Below the pieces are notes generated by a model. That model did not search any database, had not been told where the DNA came from, and was given only the letters and a program-made list of their open reading frames with translations. A DNA stretch of 33,321 bases from an uncultured Bacillota bacterium (GTDB lineage: Bacteria > Bacillota_I > Bacilli_A > RF39 > UBA660), in assembly GCA_946540075.1 (NCBI GenBank), contig CAMNHZ010000003.1:1-33321 (forward strand), in the 5' to 3' direction. Shown piece by piece: positions 17,047 to 24,793 of the stretch. Positions within the stretch are counted from its first letter, which is position 1. Each line of letters begins with the position of its first letter. A program made the position numbers and the translations under genes.

Positions 17047-18096
17047 ATGGAAAATTATAAGGTTGTCCAATATGGATGCGGGAAAATGAGTAAATATACA
17101 ATGAAGTATGTTTATGATGTAGGTTGCAAAATAGTAGGAGCTATTGATATTAATCCAGATATTATAGGTAAGGATATCGGTAGTATAATGGGAACCGAAG
17201 AAAAAGGAGTAAAAATTACATCAGCAGAAGAAGCTGAAAAACTATTGATGGAAGTTAAACCAGATATATGTATTGTTACAACCATGAGCTTAATGGTTGA
17301 TGTTAAGGATATTTTGTTGTTATGTGCAAAACTTGGAATTAATGCAATTACAACATGTGAAGAAGCTTTCTATCCATTTAATTCATCACCAAAGTTAACT
17401 AAACAAATAGATGATTTAGCTAAACTAAATGGTTGTACAATTACTGGTAGTGGTTATCAAGATGCTTTCTGGGGAAACTTAATCACTACTTTAGCTGGAA
17501 GCAACAGAAATTTAACTAAAATAAAAGGTAGTTCTAGTTATAATGTAGAAGACTATGGTATTGCACTAGCCGAAGCTCATGGAGCAGGATTATCAATTGC
17601 TGATTTTAATGATCAGATTGCAAGTGCTGATAATATTTCTGAGGAAGAAAGAAATAAAATGATTGAAGCAGGTAATTTTTTACCATCTTACATGTGGAAT
17701 ACTAATGGTTGGTTATGTGATAAACTTGGACTAAGTGTTTTATCACAAACACAAAAATGTGTACCTCAAACGGCAGATAAAGATATCCATTCTACAACAC
17801 TTAATATGACTATAAAAGCAGGAGATGCTACAGGAATGAGTGCCGTAGTAACAACTACAACTAAAGAAGGAATTACTATTGAAAGTGAATGTATAGGTAA
17901 GGTATATTCTGAAGAAGATTGCGATAAAAACGATTGGACAGTATATGGTGATACAGATACTAATTTAGTAATAACTAAACCAGATACTGTAAAACTTACT
18001 TGTTCAGCTATTGTAAATAGGATTCCAGATGTTATAAATGCACAAGCTGGTTTTGTTCCAACATCAAGAATGGGTGAATTAAAGTATTATAGATAA
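17047..18096 (+). CDS. DapB-fold NAD(P)-dependent dehydrogenase, 2,4-diaminopentanoate dehydrogenase-like
   Basis: A 349-residue oxidoreductase with an N-terminal Rossmann fold. VVQYGCGKM (6-14) replaces the usual G-x-G-x-x-G ring, and VGAIDINPDIIGKDIG carries the acidic residue that usually fixes the ribose of NAD(H). Block order (VQYGxGxM, IVTTMS, GTGS-like GSGYQDAF, LSVLSQTQ) resembles 2,4-diaminopentanoate dehydrogenase (Ord) of the ornithine-fermentation pathway, in the dihydrodipicolinate-reductase superfamily. No other ornithine-fermentation gene (ornithine aminomutase, OrdA/B partners) is nearby, so the substrate is open. A TATAAT at 17015-17020 may be its promoter. SD is AAAGGG. A strong terminator follows. 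Confidence 0.65.
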   Translation: MENYKVVQYGCGKMSKYTMKYVYDVGCKIVGAIDINPDIIGKDIGSIMGTEEKGVKITSAEEAEKLLMEVKPDICIVTTMSLMVDVKDILLLCAKLGINAITTCEEAFYPFNSSPKLTKQIDDLAKLNGCTITGSGYQDAFWGNLITTLAGSNRNLTKIKGSSSYNVEDYGIALAEAHGAGLSIADFNDQIASADNISEEERNKMIEAGNFLPSYMWNTNGWLCDKLGLSVLSQTQKCVPQTADKDIHSTTLNMTIKAGDATGMSAVVTTTTKEGITIESECIGKVYSEEDCDKNDWTVYGDTDTNLVITKPDTVKLTCSAIVNRIPDVINAQAGFVPTSRMGELKYYR

Positions 18097-18106
18097 AAAA
18101 GTATGA

Positions 18107-18132
18107 AAAAAGGCAAATTGTTGCCTTTTTAT
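18107..18132 (+). terminator. Terminator of the DapB-fold gene
   Basis: A 10-bp stem AAAAAGGCAA/TTGCCTTTTT (18107-18116 with 18121-18130), ATTG loop, T-rich tail. It isolates the gene from the Agr-like locus. Confidence 0.9.
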
Positions 18133-18165
18133 TTTGATTTATTCCAAATATTGGTAATTTGATTG

Positions 18166-18194
18166 TTGATTTAAAAAAATATATATGATAAAAT
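18166..18194 (+). promoter_or_regulatory. Promoter of the response regulator-kinase operon
   Basis: TTGATT (18166-18171), 17-base spacer, TAAAAT (18189-18194). The coding start, with AGGAAGG, is 42 bases further on. No LytTR-type direct repeat is obvious here, so this operon may be constitutive. Confidence 0.7.
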
Positions 18195-18236
18195 TAATAA
18201 GGATATTAACTGATTGCAAACGATAGGAAGGTAAAA

Positions 18237-18947
18237 ATGTTAAATTTTATAGTATGTGACGATAAAAAGAAGATTGTTGACGATGTAACTAAAACAATAA
18301 ATAAGGTTATGATTGGTAATAAATATGCATATAAAATACATAAGTTTTATGAATATGATAATGAATTTATGAAGATTGTAAATTCAAAAATGGCGGCAAA
18401 AATCTATATATTAGATATAGAGACTCCAAAAAAATCTGGTATTGATGTAGCGCGAAAAATAAGAACTAAAGATATTAATTCTACAATAATATTTCTTACT
18501 TCTCATCAAGAATTAGGTGAAGTGTTATTACAAGAAGAAGTGATGTTTTTATCATTTATAAACAAATTTAACAATAGTAAAACAAGATTAAAAAAAGCAA
18601 TTCAAAAAAGTATTCAATTTGCAGGAAAAAGGAACGCTATAAGGTTTCAATGTCACGGCGCAGTATTTACTATTCCGACTTCAGATATTCTTTATATAAC
18701 GCGAGATAGTGTAGAAAGAAAATGTATTATTAAAACTGACTACACTGAGTTTAAACTGATAAAACCATTAAGTGAAATGATTGAATTGCTAGGACCAGAT
18801 TTTGCTTATTCACATCGAGCTTGTATTGTTAATCTTAAAAGAATTCATTTGATAGATAAACACCATAGAATTATCGTGTTTGATAATGGCAACAAACTTG
18901 ATTTAGTTAGTTCAAAATATGTTAAGGAGATGATTAGCAGTAAATGA
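18237..18947 (+). CDS. AgrA/LytTR-family response regulator
   Basis: A 236-residue regulator with a receiver domain (about 1-120) and a LytTR DNA-binding domain (about 130-236). The acidic pair Asp8-Asp9, the phosphorylation site Asp60 in IYILDIETP, and TSH at the Thr/Ser switch position are all present. The LytTR half has the SDILYITRD, EFKLIKPLSEMIELL and FAYSHRACIVNLKRI blocks. Its stop overlaps the sensor kinase start by four bases (ATGA), so the two are co-translated. Together with agrB/agrD on the opposite strand, this fits the response regulator of an Agr-type peptide quorum system. The direct repeat at 21124-21153 is a candidate target. Confidence 0.9.
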   Translation: MLNFIVCDDKKKIVDDVTKTINKVMIGNKYAYKIHKFYEYDNEFMKIVNSKMAAKIYILDIETPKKSGIDVARKIRTKDINSTIIFLTSHQELGEVLLQEEVMFLSFINKFNNSKTRLKKAIQKSIQFAGKRNAIRFQCHGAVFTIPTSDILYITRDSVERKCIIKTDYTEFKLIKPLSEMIELLGPDFAYSHRACIVNLKRIHLIDKHHRIIVFDNGNKLDLVSSKYVKEMISSK

Positions 18948-20263
18948 AAATATGTGAAGTATTTATTGGTTCATTAATTACAGTTATAGCTCAATTATAT
19001 ATATGGTTTAGATTATCTAATAAGAAGATAGGTGATTTGTCTAGTAAAGTATATCTTTTCTTAGTACTACTTGCAATAGTGATGACGATTAATTATCTTT
19101 ATATAAATAAGTTTTTTCGTATAATAATTATTGTAGGTTGTATGATTTTGTTTGTATATAAAGTATTAAAAAGGCCAATAAAGAATTCTATAATTATGGT
19201 TTTATATAGTGAATTACTAGCAGTTATTAGTGAAGTTATATTTATATCAGCTATATCATATATAGGTAATTATGATATCAATTCTTTAGAAAAATATTCC
19301 TTTGGTAAGTTATTAACTAATGTTGTTATTGCAGTTCTGTCAATTATTATTTTTAACATTGTAGATAAAATTAAATTTTTACAAGATAAAGTTAGTATTA
19401 TAAGTAATTACCCAAAAAGAAAATTGATACTTATATCAATATTATATATATTTATTGTTAACTTTTTCATTATGCAGTCATATTATAAAATAACTTTGGG
19501 TTTTCTATTGATTCTGAATGCATTTAATATCGTTATTTTTACATTTATTATTATACAAATAATGAATGAGTATTCAAATAATGTCGCAATAAAGAACAAG
19601 TATGATATTTTAATGAGTAAATCAATTGATTACGAAAATATAATAGACAGTCAAAGAATGGAAAACCATGAAAACAAAAATGACTTATATGTTTTAAAGA
19701 CAATGATTCCATCTAGCAATAAGGAAGCACATGAACAATTAGATTTAATGATTAATGAATATGAAAATAGAGAAATTGAATATCAACAAAATAAAGATTT
19801 ATATCAAAAAACGCTAAGAATACCATCTGGTGGTCTTAGGGGACTTTTTTATCAGAAATTATTGTATATTGAGAATAATAATATTGAGTATTCTCTTAGA
19901 GTTAGTAAAAATATAAATAAAGATAGTTTAAATGATTTAGATAAGTATGAACGCAGAAATTTATGTAAAATAATAGGAGTATACTTAGATAATGCTATTC
20001 AAGAAGTAGAAAAAATAGATAATAAAAAAATTAGAATTGATTTAAAACTAGATAAAAAGGTGTTTCAAATTAGTATATCTAATAGCTTAGGTAAAATTCT
20101 TGAAATTGAAAAAATAAATGACAAGGGATATAGTACTAAAGGTAAAAAACACGGATATGGTCTTTCTTTAGTTAATGATATTTTAAAAGAAAGTAAAAAA
20201 ATTACTAGTGAAACAAGTATCACAGGTAGTATCTTTAAACAGACAGTAAAAATAAAAATATAG
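18944..20263 (+). CDS. AgrC-like GHKL sensor histidine kinase
   Basis: A 439-residue membrane sensor. Six or seven transmembrane segments fill residues about 5-205 with almost no extracellular loops, as in AgrC/ComD-type receptors that bind small cyclic peptides. A coiled-coil (about 212-235) leads to the phosphoacceptor region RMENHENKNDLYVL, with His242. Here it reads H-E instead of the usual H-D. The ATPase domain has the N-box IIGVYLDNAIQE (Asn350) and the G-box KHGYGLSLV (403-410), but no long D-box. It starts in the last codon of the response regulator and ends at the shared terminator of agrD. Inference: the receptor for the peptide made by the convergent agrB/agrD pair. Confidence 0.88.
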   Translation: MKICEVFIGSLITVIAQLYIWFRLSNKKIGDLSSKVYLFLVLLAIVMTINYLYINKFFRIIIIVGCMILFVYKVLKRPIKNSIIMVLYSELLAVISEVIFISAISYIGNYDINSLEKYSFGKLLTNVVIAVLSIIIFNIVDKIKFLQDKVSIISNYPKRKLILISILYIFIVNFFIMQSYYKITLGFLLILNAFNIVIFTFIIIQIMNEYSNNVAIKNKYDILMSKSIDYENIIDSQRMENHENKNDLYVLKTMIPSSNKEAHEQLDLMINEYENREIEYQQNKDLYQKTLRIPSGGLRGLFYQKLLYIENNNIEYSLRVSKNINKDSLNDLDKYERRNLCKIIGVYLDNAIQEVEKIDNKKIRIDLKLDKKVFQISISNSLGKILEIEKINDKGYSTKGKKHGYGLSLVNDILKESKKITSETSITGSIFKQTVKIKI

Positions 20264-20286
20264 TTTAAAAAACTATATTTTTATTT
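20250..20286. terminator. Shared bidirectional terminator of the convergent Agr-like operons
   Basis: A perfect 17-bp stem (20250-20266 with 20270-20286; core AATATAGTTT/AAACTATATT) around a 3-base loop, with A/T runs suited to both strands. The left arm contains the kinase stop (20261-20263) and the right arm contains the agrD stop (20281-20283). Confidence 0.85.
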
Positions 20287-20403
20287 AATTAAAGATTTTG
20301 GTGTTTCTGGTTCATCAGCGACAACAATTACGCAAGCGCTTGAACCAAGAGTAGCTACGAAAGCTCCAACCTTTGCTAAAATAGTTGATAAAACAGCAAC
20401 CAT
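20281..20403 (-). CDS. agrD: AgrD-like autoinducer peptide precursor
   Basis: A 40-residue peptide too short for ordinary gene finding. It has three AgrD parts: an N-terminal amphipathic helix (residues 1-20, MVAVLSTILAKVGAFVATLG), a short core with the ring-forming Cys24 (SSACVIVVA), and an acidic C-terminal tail (DEPETPKSLIK). The tail matches the DEVEVPKEL tail of S. aureus AgrD and the E-x-P-K-x-L of clostridial ones. AgrB would cut after the core and cyclise it as a thiolactone. The ring could be CVIVV or CVIVVA; the spacing to the tail is one residue longer than in S. aureus. AAGGAAGG lies about 10 bases before the ATG. It is 45 bases downstream of agrB on the same strand, so co-transcribed. 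Confidence 0.85.
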   Translation of the reverse strand: MVAVLSTILAKVGAFVATLGSSACVIVVADEPETPKSLIK

Positions 20404-20448
20404 CTATTCTTCGCCTTCCTTTCTTTTTATATACCTTACTTTATAAAA

Positions 20449-21057
20449 TCAAATACCATTACTTTGATAATTTTTATAATTATCATATGGTAATTTAAAT
20501 GCTTTATAGACATATGGTGAAATCATAAAGCATTGTACTACTAAAGCAAACATAAATGCATTTGCTAAGAACATGTCATTGATAAAAATTGATGAAAAAG
20601 ACATAATAATGGCCATTAAAGTTGATATCAATTTAAATCTTTCTCGTCTAGTTTTACTAATGATTGGTCTTTTATACGTATCAGCAGGAGCATTTTTATA
20701 TACTCTTAAGATACATATTGAGCAAATCACAGCTCTTTGAATGCAGGATATCTCCACATGTTTACATATTAGAGGGACTCCAATAAAAATAATTGTTGAA
20801 GCAATCCAACACATCCAGCTTTTAGTAGCATGTAATCCAAAAGAGGGTGTCCTTATTATGTTGTAAATTAATAAGAAGATCACCACTTCCTTAAAAATAT
20901 GCAGAAAGATCGATACTACAAATATAAATACTAATTTAGTTAATAAAATATATATAGATTCTAACCCATATCTAATAATAGATAGTTTTTCTTGATCATA
21001 TTCTTTGTTTGAATTGGATATTAACTTTATACAACCATCTAAAACTAAATTTTTCAT
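20449..21057 (-). CDS. agrB: AgrB-like peptide-processing membrane endopeptidase
   Basis: A 202-residue integral membrane cysteine protease that cleaves AgrD and forms the thiolactone ring. The catalytic pair is visible in SFGLHATKSWMC: His76 and Cys83, seven residues apart as in S. aureus AgrB (His77/Cys84). NAPADTYKRPI after the next membrane segments matches the conserved region of PF04647. About five to six hydrophobic segments are present. A TTG at 21063 would extend it by two residues, but the SD GAGTGG (21067-21072) is better spaced for the ATG at 21057. It is the first gene of the minus-strand operon agrB-agrD, which converges on the sensor kinase. Confidence 0.92.
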   Translation of the reverse strand: MKNLVLDGCIKLISNSNKEYDQEKLSIIRYGLESIYILLTKLVFIFVVSIFLHIFKEVVIFLLIYNIIRTPSFGLHATKSWMCWIASTIIFIGVPLICKHVEISCIQRAVICSICILRVYKNAPADTYKRPIISKTRRERFKLISTLMAIIMSFSSIFINDMFLANAFMFALVVQCFMISPYVYKAFKLPYDNYKNYQSNGI

Positions 21058-21123
21058 ATTCAAATACCACTCTACTTTCTACACTTTACTGATTTTATCA
21101 CTATAAAGAATTATTTTAGATTT

Positions 21124-21153
21124 TATGTCTTAAAAAACACGAAAAATATGTCT
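21124..21153 (-). promoter_or_regulatory. Direct repeat upstream of agrBD, candidate LytTR regulator site
   Basis: On the minus strand, TTTTAGACATA and TTTAAGACATA occur 23 bases apart (plus-strand TATGTCT at 21124-21130 and 21147-21153). LytTR regulators such as AgrA bind two direct repeats about two helical turns apart upstream of the -35. The site ends about 67 bases before agrB, with -10-like TATAGT and TAAAAT sequences between. Function is inferred. Confidence 0.55.
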
Positions 21154-21159
21154 AAAAGA

Positions 21160-21385
21160 GTTTTTTATAACTTAATTTAATTGTAATTTTACATTTTAAA
21201 CAATTTTATGAATACTTTGAGCAAATAAATAAAAAAATATCAAATAAAAGGGTAAAATCGTAGTTACCTTGCTTTATAGGAATCGCTAATTTGTAGTATT
21301 TTGTCGACTCTTTTTTCTTGTAATAACAAGAAAATAAAATTAAAATAAAATTGTAAGGCAGTAAATTACTAGGAGGGAGATTTAT
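21160..21385 (+). promoter_or_regulatory. Intergenic stretch with the cold-shock gene leader
   Basis: About 320 bases without a gene lie between agrB and the cold-shock gene (21058-21385). The agrB side holds the direct repeat. The csp side holds a 9-bp hairpin TTTTCTTGT/ACAAGAAAA (21313-21321 with 21326-21334) and an AGGAGGGAG ribosome binding site. Cold-shock mRNAs usually have long structured leaders, and this region could be one; no clear sigma-A promoter could be fixed. Confidence 0.4.
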
Positions 21386-21601
21386 ATGATGCGTGGTAAA
21401 GTAAAATGGTTTAATAATGAAAAAGGATTTGGTTTTATTGAATACAAAGAAAACGAGGATATCTTTGTTCATTATTCTGCTATATTATCTGAAGGATATA
21501 AAACCTTAGTCGAAGGTCAATATGTTGAATTTGACTTAGTACGTACTGACAAAGGTTTACAAGCAAAAAATGTAGTTGAAATAAAAACTGCTCTTGTTTA
21601 G
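21386..21601 (+). CDS. csp: CspA-type cold-shock RNA chaperone
   Basis: A 71-residue OB-fold protein that melts RNA secondary structure. Both RNA-binding motifs are present: KGFGFIEY (RNP1, about 15-22) and DIFVHYSAI (RNP2, about 27-35). It starts [18 protein letters not shown]; the AGGAGGG (21371-21377) could serve either the ATG at 21386 or that at 21389, and the first is better spaced. Length and layout are typical. The C-terminal IKTALV is encoded by the left arm of the terminator. Confidence 0.96.
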   Translation: MMRGKVKWFNNEKGFGFIEYKENEDIFVHYSAILSEGYKTLVEGQYVEFDLVRTDKGLQAKNVVEIKTALV

Positions 21602-21612
21602 CAGTTTTTTTA
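21583..21612 (+). terminator. Terminator overlapping the end of the cold-shock gene
   Basis: A 10-bp stem AAAAACTGCT/AGCAGTTTTT (21583-21592 with 21600-21609), 7-base loop, then T. The stop codon TAG (21599-21601) spans the loop and right arm. Confidence 0.85.
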
Positions 21613-21670
21613 TGTAAAAATGTTGTAATTCTTTAATATAATAAATGTATATTTTTAAATAAAGAAAAAA

Positions 21671-21699
21671 ATGACAAAAATAAATATTTGTGCTACAAT
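21671..21699 (+). promoter_or_regulatory. Promoter of the hibernation factor gene
   Basis: ATGACA (21671-21676), 17-base spacer, TACAAT (21694-21699), 24 bases before the coding start. Each box differs from consensus by one base. Confidence 0.75.
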
Positions 21700-21722
21700 A
21701 AAACTAGAAAGGATGGATATGT

Positions 21723-22244
21723 ATGTTATTTAATATTCGTGGTGATAAGATTGAAATCACAGAGTCAATAAAAGAGTATATTGACAAGAGGATAGGGAGG
21801 TTAGATAAGTATTTTAGAAATCCTGGAGAAATGAAAGCTAATGTAAAAGCTAGACTAAGTGGAATCAATCAAGTGATTGAAGTTACGATACCTATAAAGA
21901 AAGGTGTATTACGTGCAGAAGATCGTGATAAAGATTTATATGCAGCAATAGATAAAGTTACTGAAAAACTTGAAAGACAAATTCGCAAGAACAAAACAAA
22001 AATTATGAATCATCGTAATGTTAAGAATACTTTTAATGATGTAGAAATCGAAGAAGTTCCAGATAATAAAAAAGTTGTTAAAAGAAAATTAATTGAAACT
22101 AAACCAATGAGCGAAGAAGAAGCTATTCTTCAAATGGAATTAATCGATCATGATTTCTTCATTTTTAAAGATGCAGAAGATGATAGTGTTGCGGTTGCTT
22201 ATAAGAGAAATGATAAACAATACGGAATAATTAAAATAAAATAG
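21723..22244 (+). CDS. hpf: Long-form ribosome hibernation promoting factor (HPF)
   Basis: A 173-residue factor that binds the 30S decoding site and pairs ribosomes into inactive 100S dimers. The N-terminal domain (about 1-98) has the YfiA/RaiA pattern: IRGDKIEITESIKEYIDKRI, then LDKYF, and YAAIDKVTEKLERQIRKNK. A basic linker follows, then the C-terminal dimerisation domain (about 115-173) with KPMSEEEAILQMELIDHDFFIF and VAYKRNDKQYGIIK. This is the long form found in Gram-positive bacteria. The start has AAAGGA seven to eight bases upstream. A terminator with a GAAA loop follows, so it is a single gene. Confidence 0.95.
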   Translation: MLFNIRGDKIEITESIKEYIDKRIGRLDKYFRNPGEMKANVKARLSGINQVIEVTIPIKKGVLRAEDRDKDLYAAIDKVTEKLERQIRKNKTKIMNHRNVKNTFNDVEIEEVPDNKKVVKRKLIETKPMSEEEAILQMELIDHDFFIFKDAEDDSVAVAYKRNDKQYGIIKIK

Positions 22245-22248
22245 ATAT

Positions 22249-22271
22249 AAGGAGTGAAAACTCCTTTTTTT
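22249..22271 (+). terminator. Terminator of hpf
   Basis: A 7-bp stem AAGGAGT/ACTCCTT with a GAAA tetraloop (22249-22255, 22260-22266), then a T run. Confidence 0.92.
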
Positions 22272-22316
22272 GTTACTAAAATTTAATTACTTAAATATAA
22301 TTATAATGGTGATACT

Positions 22317-22562
22317 ATGATTAAATTACAAAATATTAGATCATATTTATTAGATGAACAATTTAAAATAACAATAATTAATAATAATGTTGATATAGTT
22401 AATTTTACATCAATAGGTCATTTTGATGATACTAAAATTATTGTTAGATATAATAATGGAAGTGTCGTCGTTAAAGGAGAAAAACTAGTAGTTAAAAAGT
22501 TGCTAATTGATGAAATATTAATTGGTGGAAAAATAAAAAGTATTGAGTTGATTAATATATGA
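22317..22562 (+). CDS. yqfC: YqfC sporulation-associated protein
   Basis: An 81-residue soluble protein. It matches YqfC in length, position and pattern (FTSIGHFDDTKIIVRYNNGSV, VKGEKLVVKKLLIDEILIGG). In B. subtilis yqfC and yqfD are mother-cell sigma-E genes required at an intermediate stage of sporulation; their biochemical role is unknown. A TATAAT lies at 22302-22307 without a clear -35. Its last base pairs overlap the yqfD start (ATGA), which binds the two genes together. Confidence 0.85.
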   Translation: MIKLQNIRSYLLDEQFKITIINNNVDIVNFTSIGHFDDTKIIVRYNNGSVVVKGEKLVVKKLLIDEILIGGKIKSIELINI

Positions 22563-23722
22563 AATCTAAATTAAAACTTAAGGTTGTTGGAAAGAATCCC
22601 AACTTATTTTTTAGAAGATTGATTAGTAATGGTATTAATATATATAATCTAAGTCAAATAGATTATAAAACTATTGAAATAGTTATTTTAGAAGAAGATT
22701 ATGAAAAGCTAATGAAGATTAGATCTGTATACGATGTAACTATATTAAATAGTTATGGTATCAGAAAAGTAAGAGAATTAATCAGAAAAAATAAAATTTT
22801 AATGATAAGCTTAATTATAAGTATCTTATTAGTATATATGCTATCAAATATTATTTTTAAAATTGAAATAGTACATAATGATAGTAACATAAGACAATTG
22901 CTTTCTAAAGAATTAGAAAGTAACGGTATAAAGAAATACTCTATAAAAAAAGATTATCATAGTATTCAAAGAATAAAGAATGGTATTTTAAATAAATATA
23001 AAGATAAACTGGAATGGATTGAAATAGAAAATATTGGGACAAAATATGTTGTTAGAGTTGAAGAAAGAAAAATAAATAAGAAACGTAAGGAATCAGCTAT
23101 AAGAAATATAGTAGCTAAAAAGAGTGCGACGATAAGAAGGATATATACTAAAAAGGGAGAGGCTATAAAAGGAATTAATGACTATGTAAACAAGGGAGAT
23201 GTAGTCATAAGCGGGGAGATAAAATTAAATGATGAATCTAAAAATATGGTATCTGCTTCTGGGACAGTATATGGAGAAGTGTGGTATAAAGTAAAGGTCG
23301 ATATGCCTCTTGAATACCATGAAAAAAAATATACTGGAAGGAGTAAGAAAGTATATGCAATTAATTTTTTAAATTATAGTTTTGAATTGTTTAATTTTAA
23401 TAAGTTTAAAGATAAAGAAAAAAAATCAAAAGTTATATTAAAAGATATGATTTTGCCAATAAGTATTGAAAAACAATATCAAAAAGAAATAATTAGAATA
23501 GATAAAAAATATAAAGAAGAACAAGCAATTACAGCTGCAACTAATTATGCATTAGATAAAGTAAGACATGATTTGAAAGAAAAAGAGTATATAATTGGTA
23601 AAAAAGATTTGAAAGTTGCGCTAAAAGATAGTAAAATAGAAGTGAATGTATTTGTAGCTGTATGTGAAAACATAACTCAGTATCAAAGTATATCTGTAAA
23701 TGATGATTTAAAAAAGGAGTGA
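22559..23722 (+). CDS. yqfD: YqfD sporulation membrane protein
   Basis: A 387-residue protein with an N-terminal soluble part (about 1-75), one membrane helix (about 79-98) and a large C-terminal part. Features of YqfD: FFRRLISNGINIYNLSQ near the start, KKGEAIKGINDYVNKGDVVISGEI (lipoyl-like, the GxxVxKGDxLISG pattern), a SGTVYGEVWY block, and AITAATNYALDKVRHDL near the end. The family supports spore development in the mother cell. It is coupled to yqfC by ATGA and runs into the VanZ-like gene 8 bases later. PhoH, which normally follows yqfD, is absent. Confidence 0.9.
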   Translation: MKSKLKLKVVGKNPNLFFRRLISNGINIYNLSQIDYKTIEIVILEEDYEKLMKIRSVYDVTILNSYGIRKVRELIRKNKILMISLIISILLVYMLSNIIFKIEIVHNDSNIRQLLSKELESNGIKKYSIKKDYHSIQRIKNGILNKYKDKLEWIEIENIGTKYVVRVEERKINKKRKESAIRNIVAKKSATIRRIYTKKGEAIKGINDYVNKGDVVISGEIKLNDESKNMVSASGTVYGEVWYKVKVDMPLEYHEKKYTGRSKKVYAINFLNYSFELFNFNKFKDKEKKSKVILKDMILPISIEKQYQKEIIRIDKKYKEEQAITAATNYALDKVRHDLKEKEYIIGKKDLKVALKDSKIEVNVFVAVCENITQYQSISVNDDLKKE

Positions 23723-23730
23723 TAAGTAAT

Positions 23731-24345
23731 ATGATCAGTGAAACAATATTAAATATTTTTTCCAGTGTCTGGCCAATGTTACTTATATTTATAACAATAA
23801 TTATATCTATGCGTATTACTTATCTAATTGATCATAAAGGGGAACCTTATTATTTATATAAAGATTTAATGGTTTTAGGATTTGTCATATATATATTGTG
23901 TTTGTTCCATGTTGTAACTTTTCAAGATGTAAGTTGGTCAACTTCTAATTTTATACCATTTAAAGAAATGTTAAGATATGATTTTGGGACAATGATGTTT
24001 TATAAAAATGTTTTAGGAAATATGATTATGTTTATTCCATTTGGTTTTTTTACATCATATTTTTTGACTATTAAGGATAAATATAAAATATTTATTTTAT
24101 CAATTATAACTTCAATTACTATTGAAACCACACAACTTATGATAGGTCGTGTATTTGATGTAGATGATATACTATTAAATGTATTTGGAGGATTAATAGG
24201 ATATTTAGTATATAGATTTTTAGATGGAATTAAGGAAAGATTACCAAAATTCTTACAAAAAACAATTGTATATAATATTATAATGTTTTTAGTTCTTATA
24301 TTAATATTTGCTTATTTATACATGATAATTTATTGGGGGATATAA
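23731..24345 (+). CDS. VanZ-like membrane protein
   Basis: A 204-residue membrane protein with four to five hydrophobic segments. VanZ-family blocks: NVLGNMIMFIPFGFF, ETTQLMIGRVFDVDDILLNVFGGLIGYL. Family members lower sensitivity to lipoglycopeptides in Enterococcus, though many have unknown roles. GTG at 23719 is in frame, but it overlaps the AGGAG site (23715-23719); ATG at 23731 is the likely start. It sits between yqfD and ybeY, where phoH is usual, as part of one continuous operon. Confidence 0.82.
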   Translation: MISETILNIFSSVWPMLLIFITIIISMRITYLIDHKGEPYYLYKDLMVLGFVIYILCLFHVVTFQDVSWSTSNFIPFKEMLRYDFGTMMFYKNVLGNMIMFIPFGFFTSYFLTIKDKYKIFILSIITSITIETTQLMIGRVFDVDDILLNVFGGLIGYLVYRFLDGIKERLPKFLQKTIVYNIIMFLVLILIFAYLYMIIYWGI

Positions 24346-24346
24346 A

Positions 24347-24793
24347 ATGAATCAGGTTAGTATATATAATGAAACAGATGAAAAATTAAATGAGATAGAT
24401 GAATTACCTAAATTAATTGATTATATGATTAAGTTCGAAAAGTTGGATAATCTAATCTTTAATGTTATTATAGTAGATAATGAATATATTCATAAATTAA
24501 ATAGAGATTATCGTAATATTGATAGACCAACTGATGTTATAACTTTTGCACTAGAGGATAATGGAAAAATCGAATTAGAAGGTGGAAGAGTGTTAGGAGA
24601 TATATATATATCGATTGATAAAGCTAAAGAACAAGCTAAGGAATATAATCATAGTTTAAAACGAGAATTATCATTTTTAATGGTTCATGGATTTTTGCAC
24701 CTATTAGGATATGATCATATGAATGAGGAAGATGAAAAGGTTATGTTTGATAAGCAAGAAAGGATATTAGATAGTTATGGTATCACACGTTAA
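24347..24793 (+). CDS. ybeY: Endoribonuclease YbeY
   Basis: A 148-residue zinc-dependent RNase used in 16S rRNA 3'-end maturation and ribosome quality control. The metal-binding signature HGFLHLLGYDH gives ligands His114, His118 and His124. DRPTDVITFAL (60-70) and GDIYISIDKA (85-94) match the rest of the family. The GGGGG at 24335-24339 is its ribosome site. The stop lies 17 bases inside the next gene. YbeY next to dgkA is the common Gram-positive order. Confidence 0.95.
   Translation: MNQVSIYNETDEKLNEIDELPKLIDYMIKFEKLDNLIFNVIIVDNEYIHKLNRDYRNIDRPTDVITFALEDNGKIELEGGRVLGDIYISIDKAKEQAKEYNHSLKRELSFLMVHGFLHLLGYDHMNEEDEKVMFDKQERILDSYGITR

Noticed and set aside
21206-21472. 88-residue frame on the minus strand across the cold-shock gene
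   Set aside because: Overlaps the certain csp gene, has no SD and has low-complexity composition; a shadow frame.
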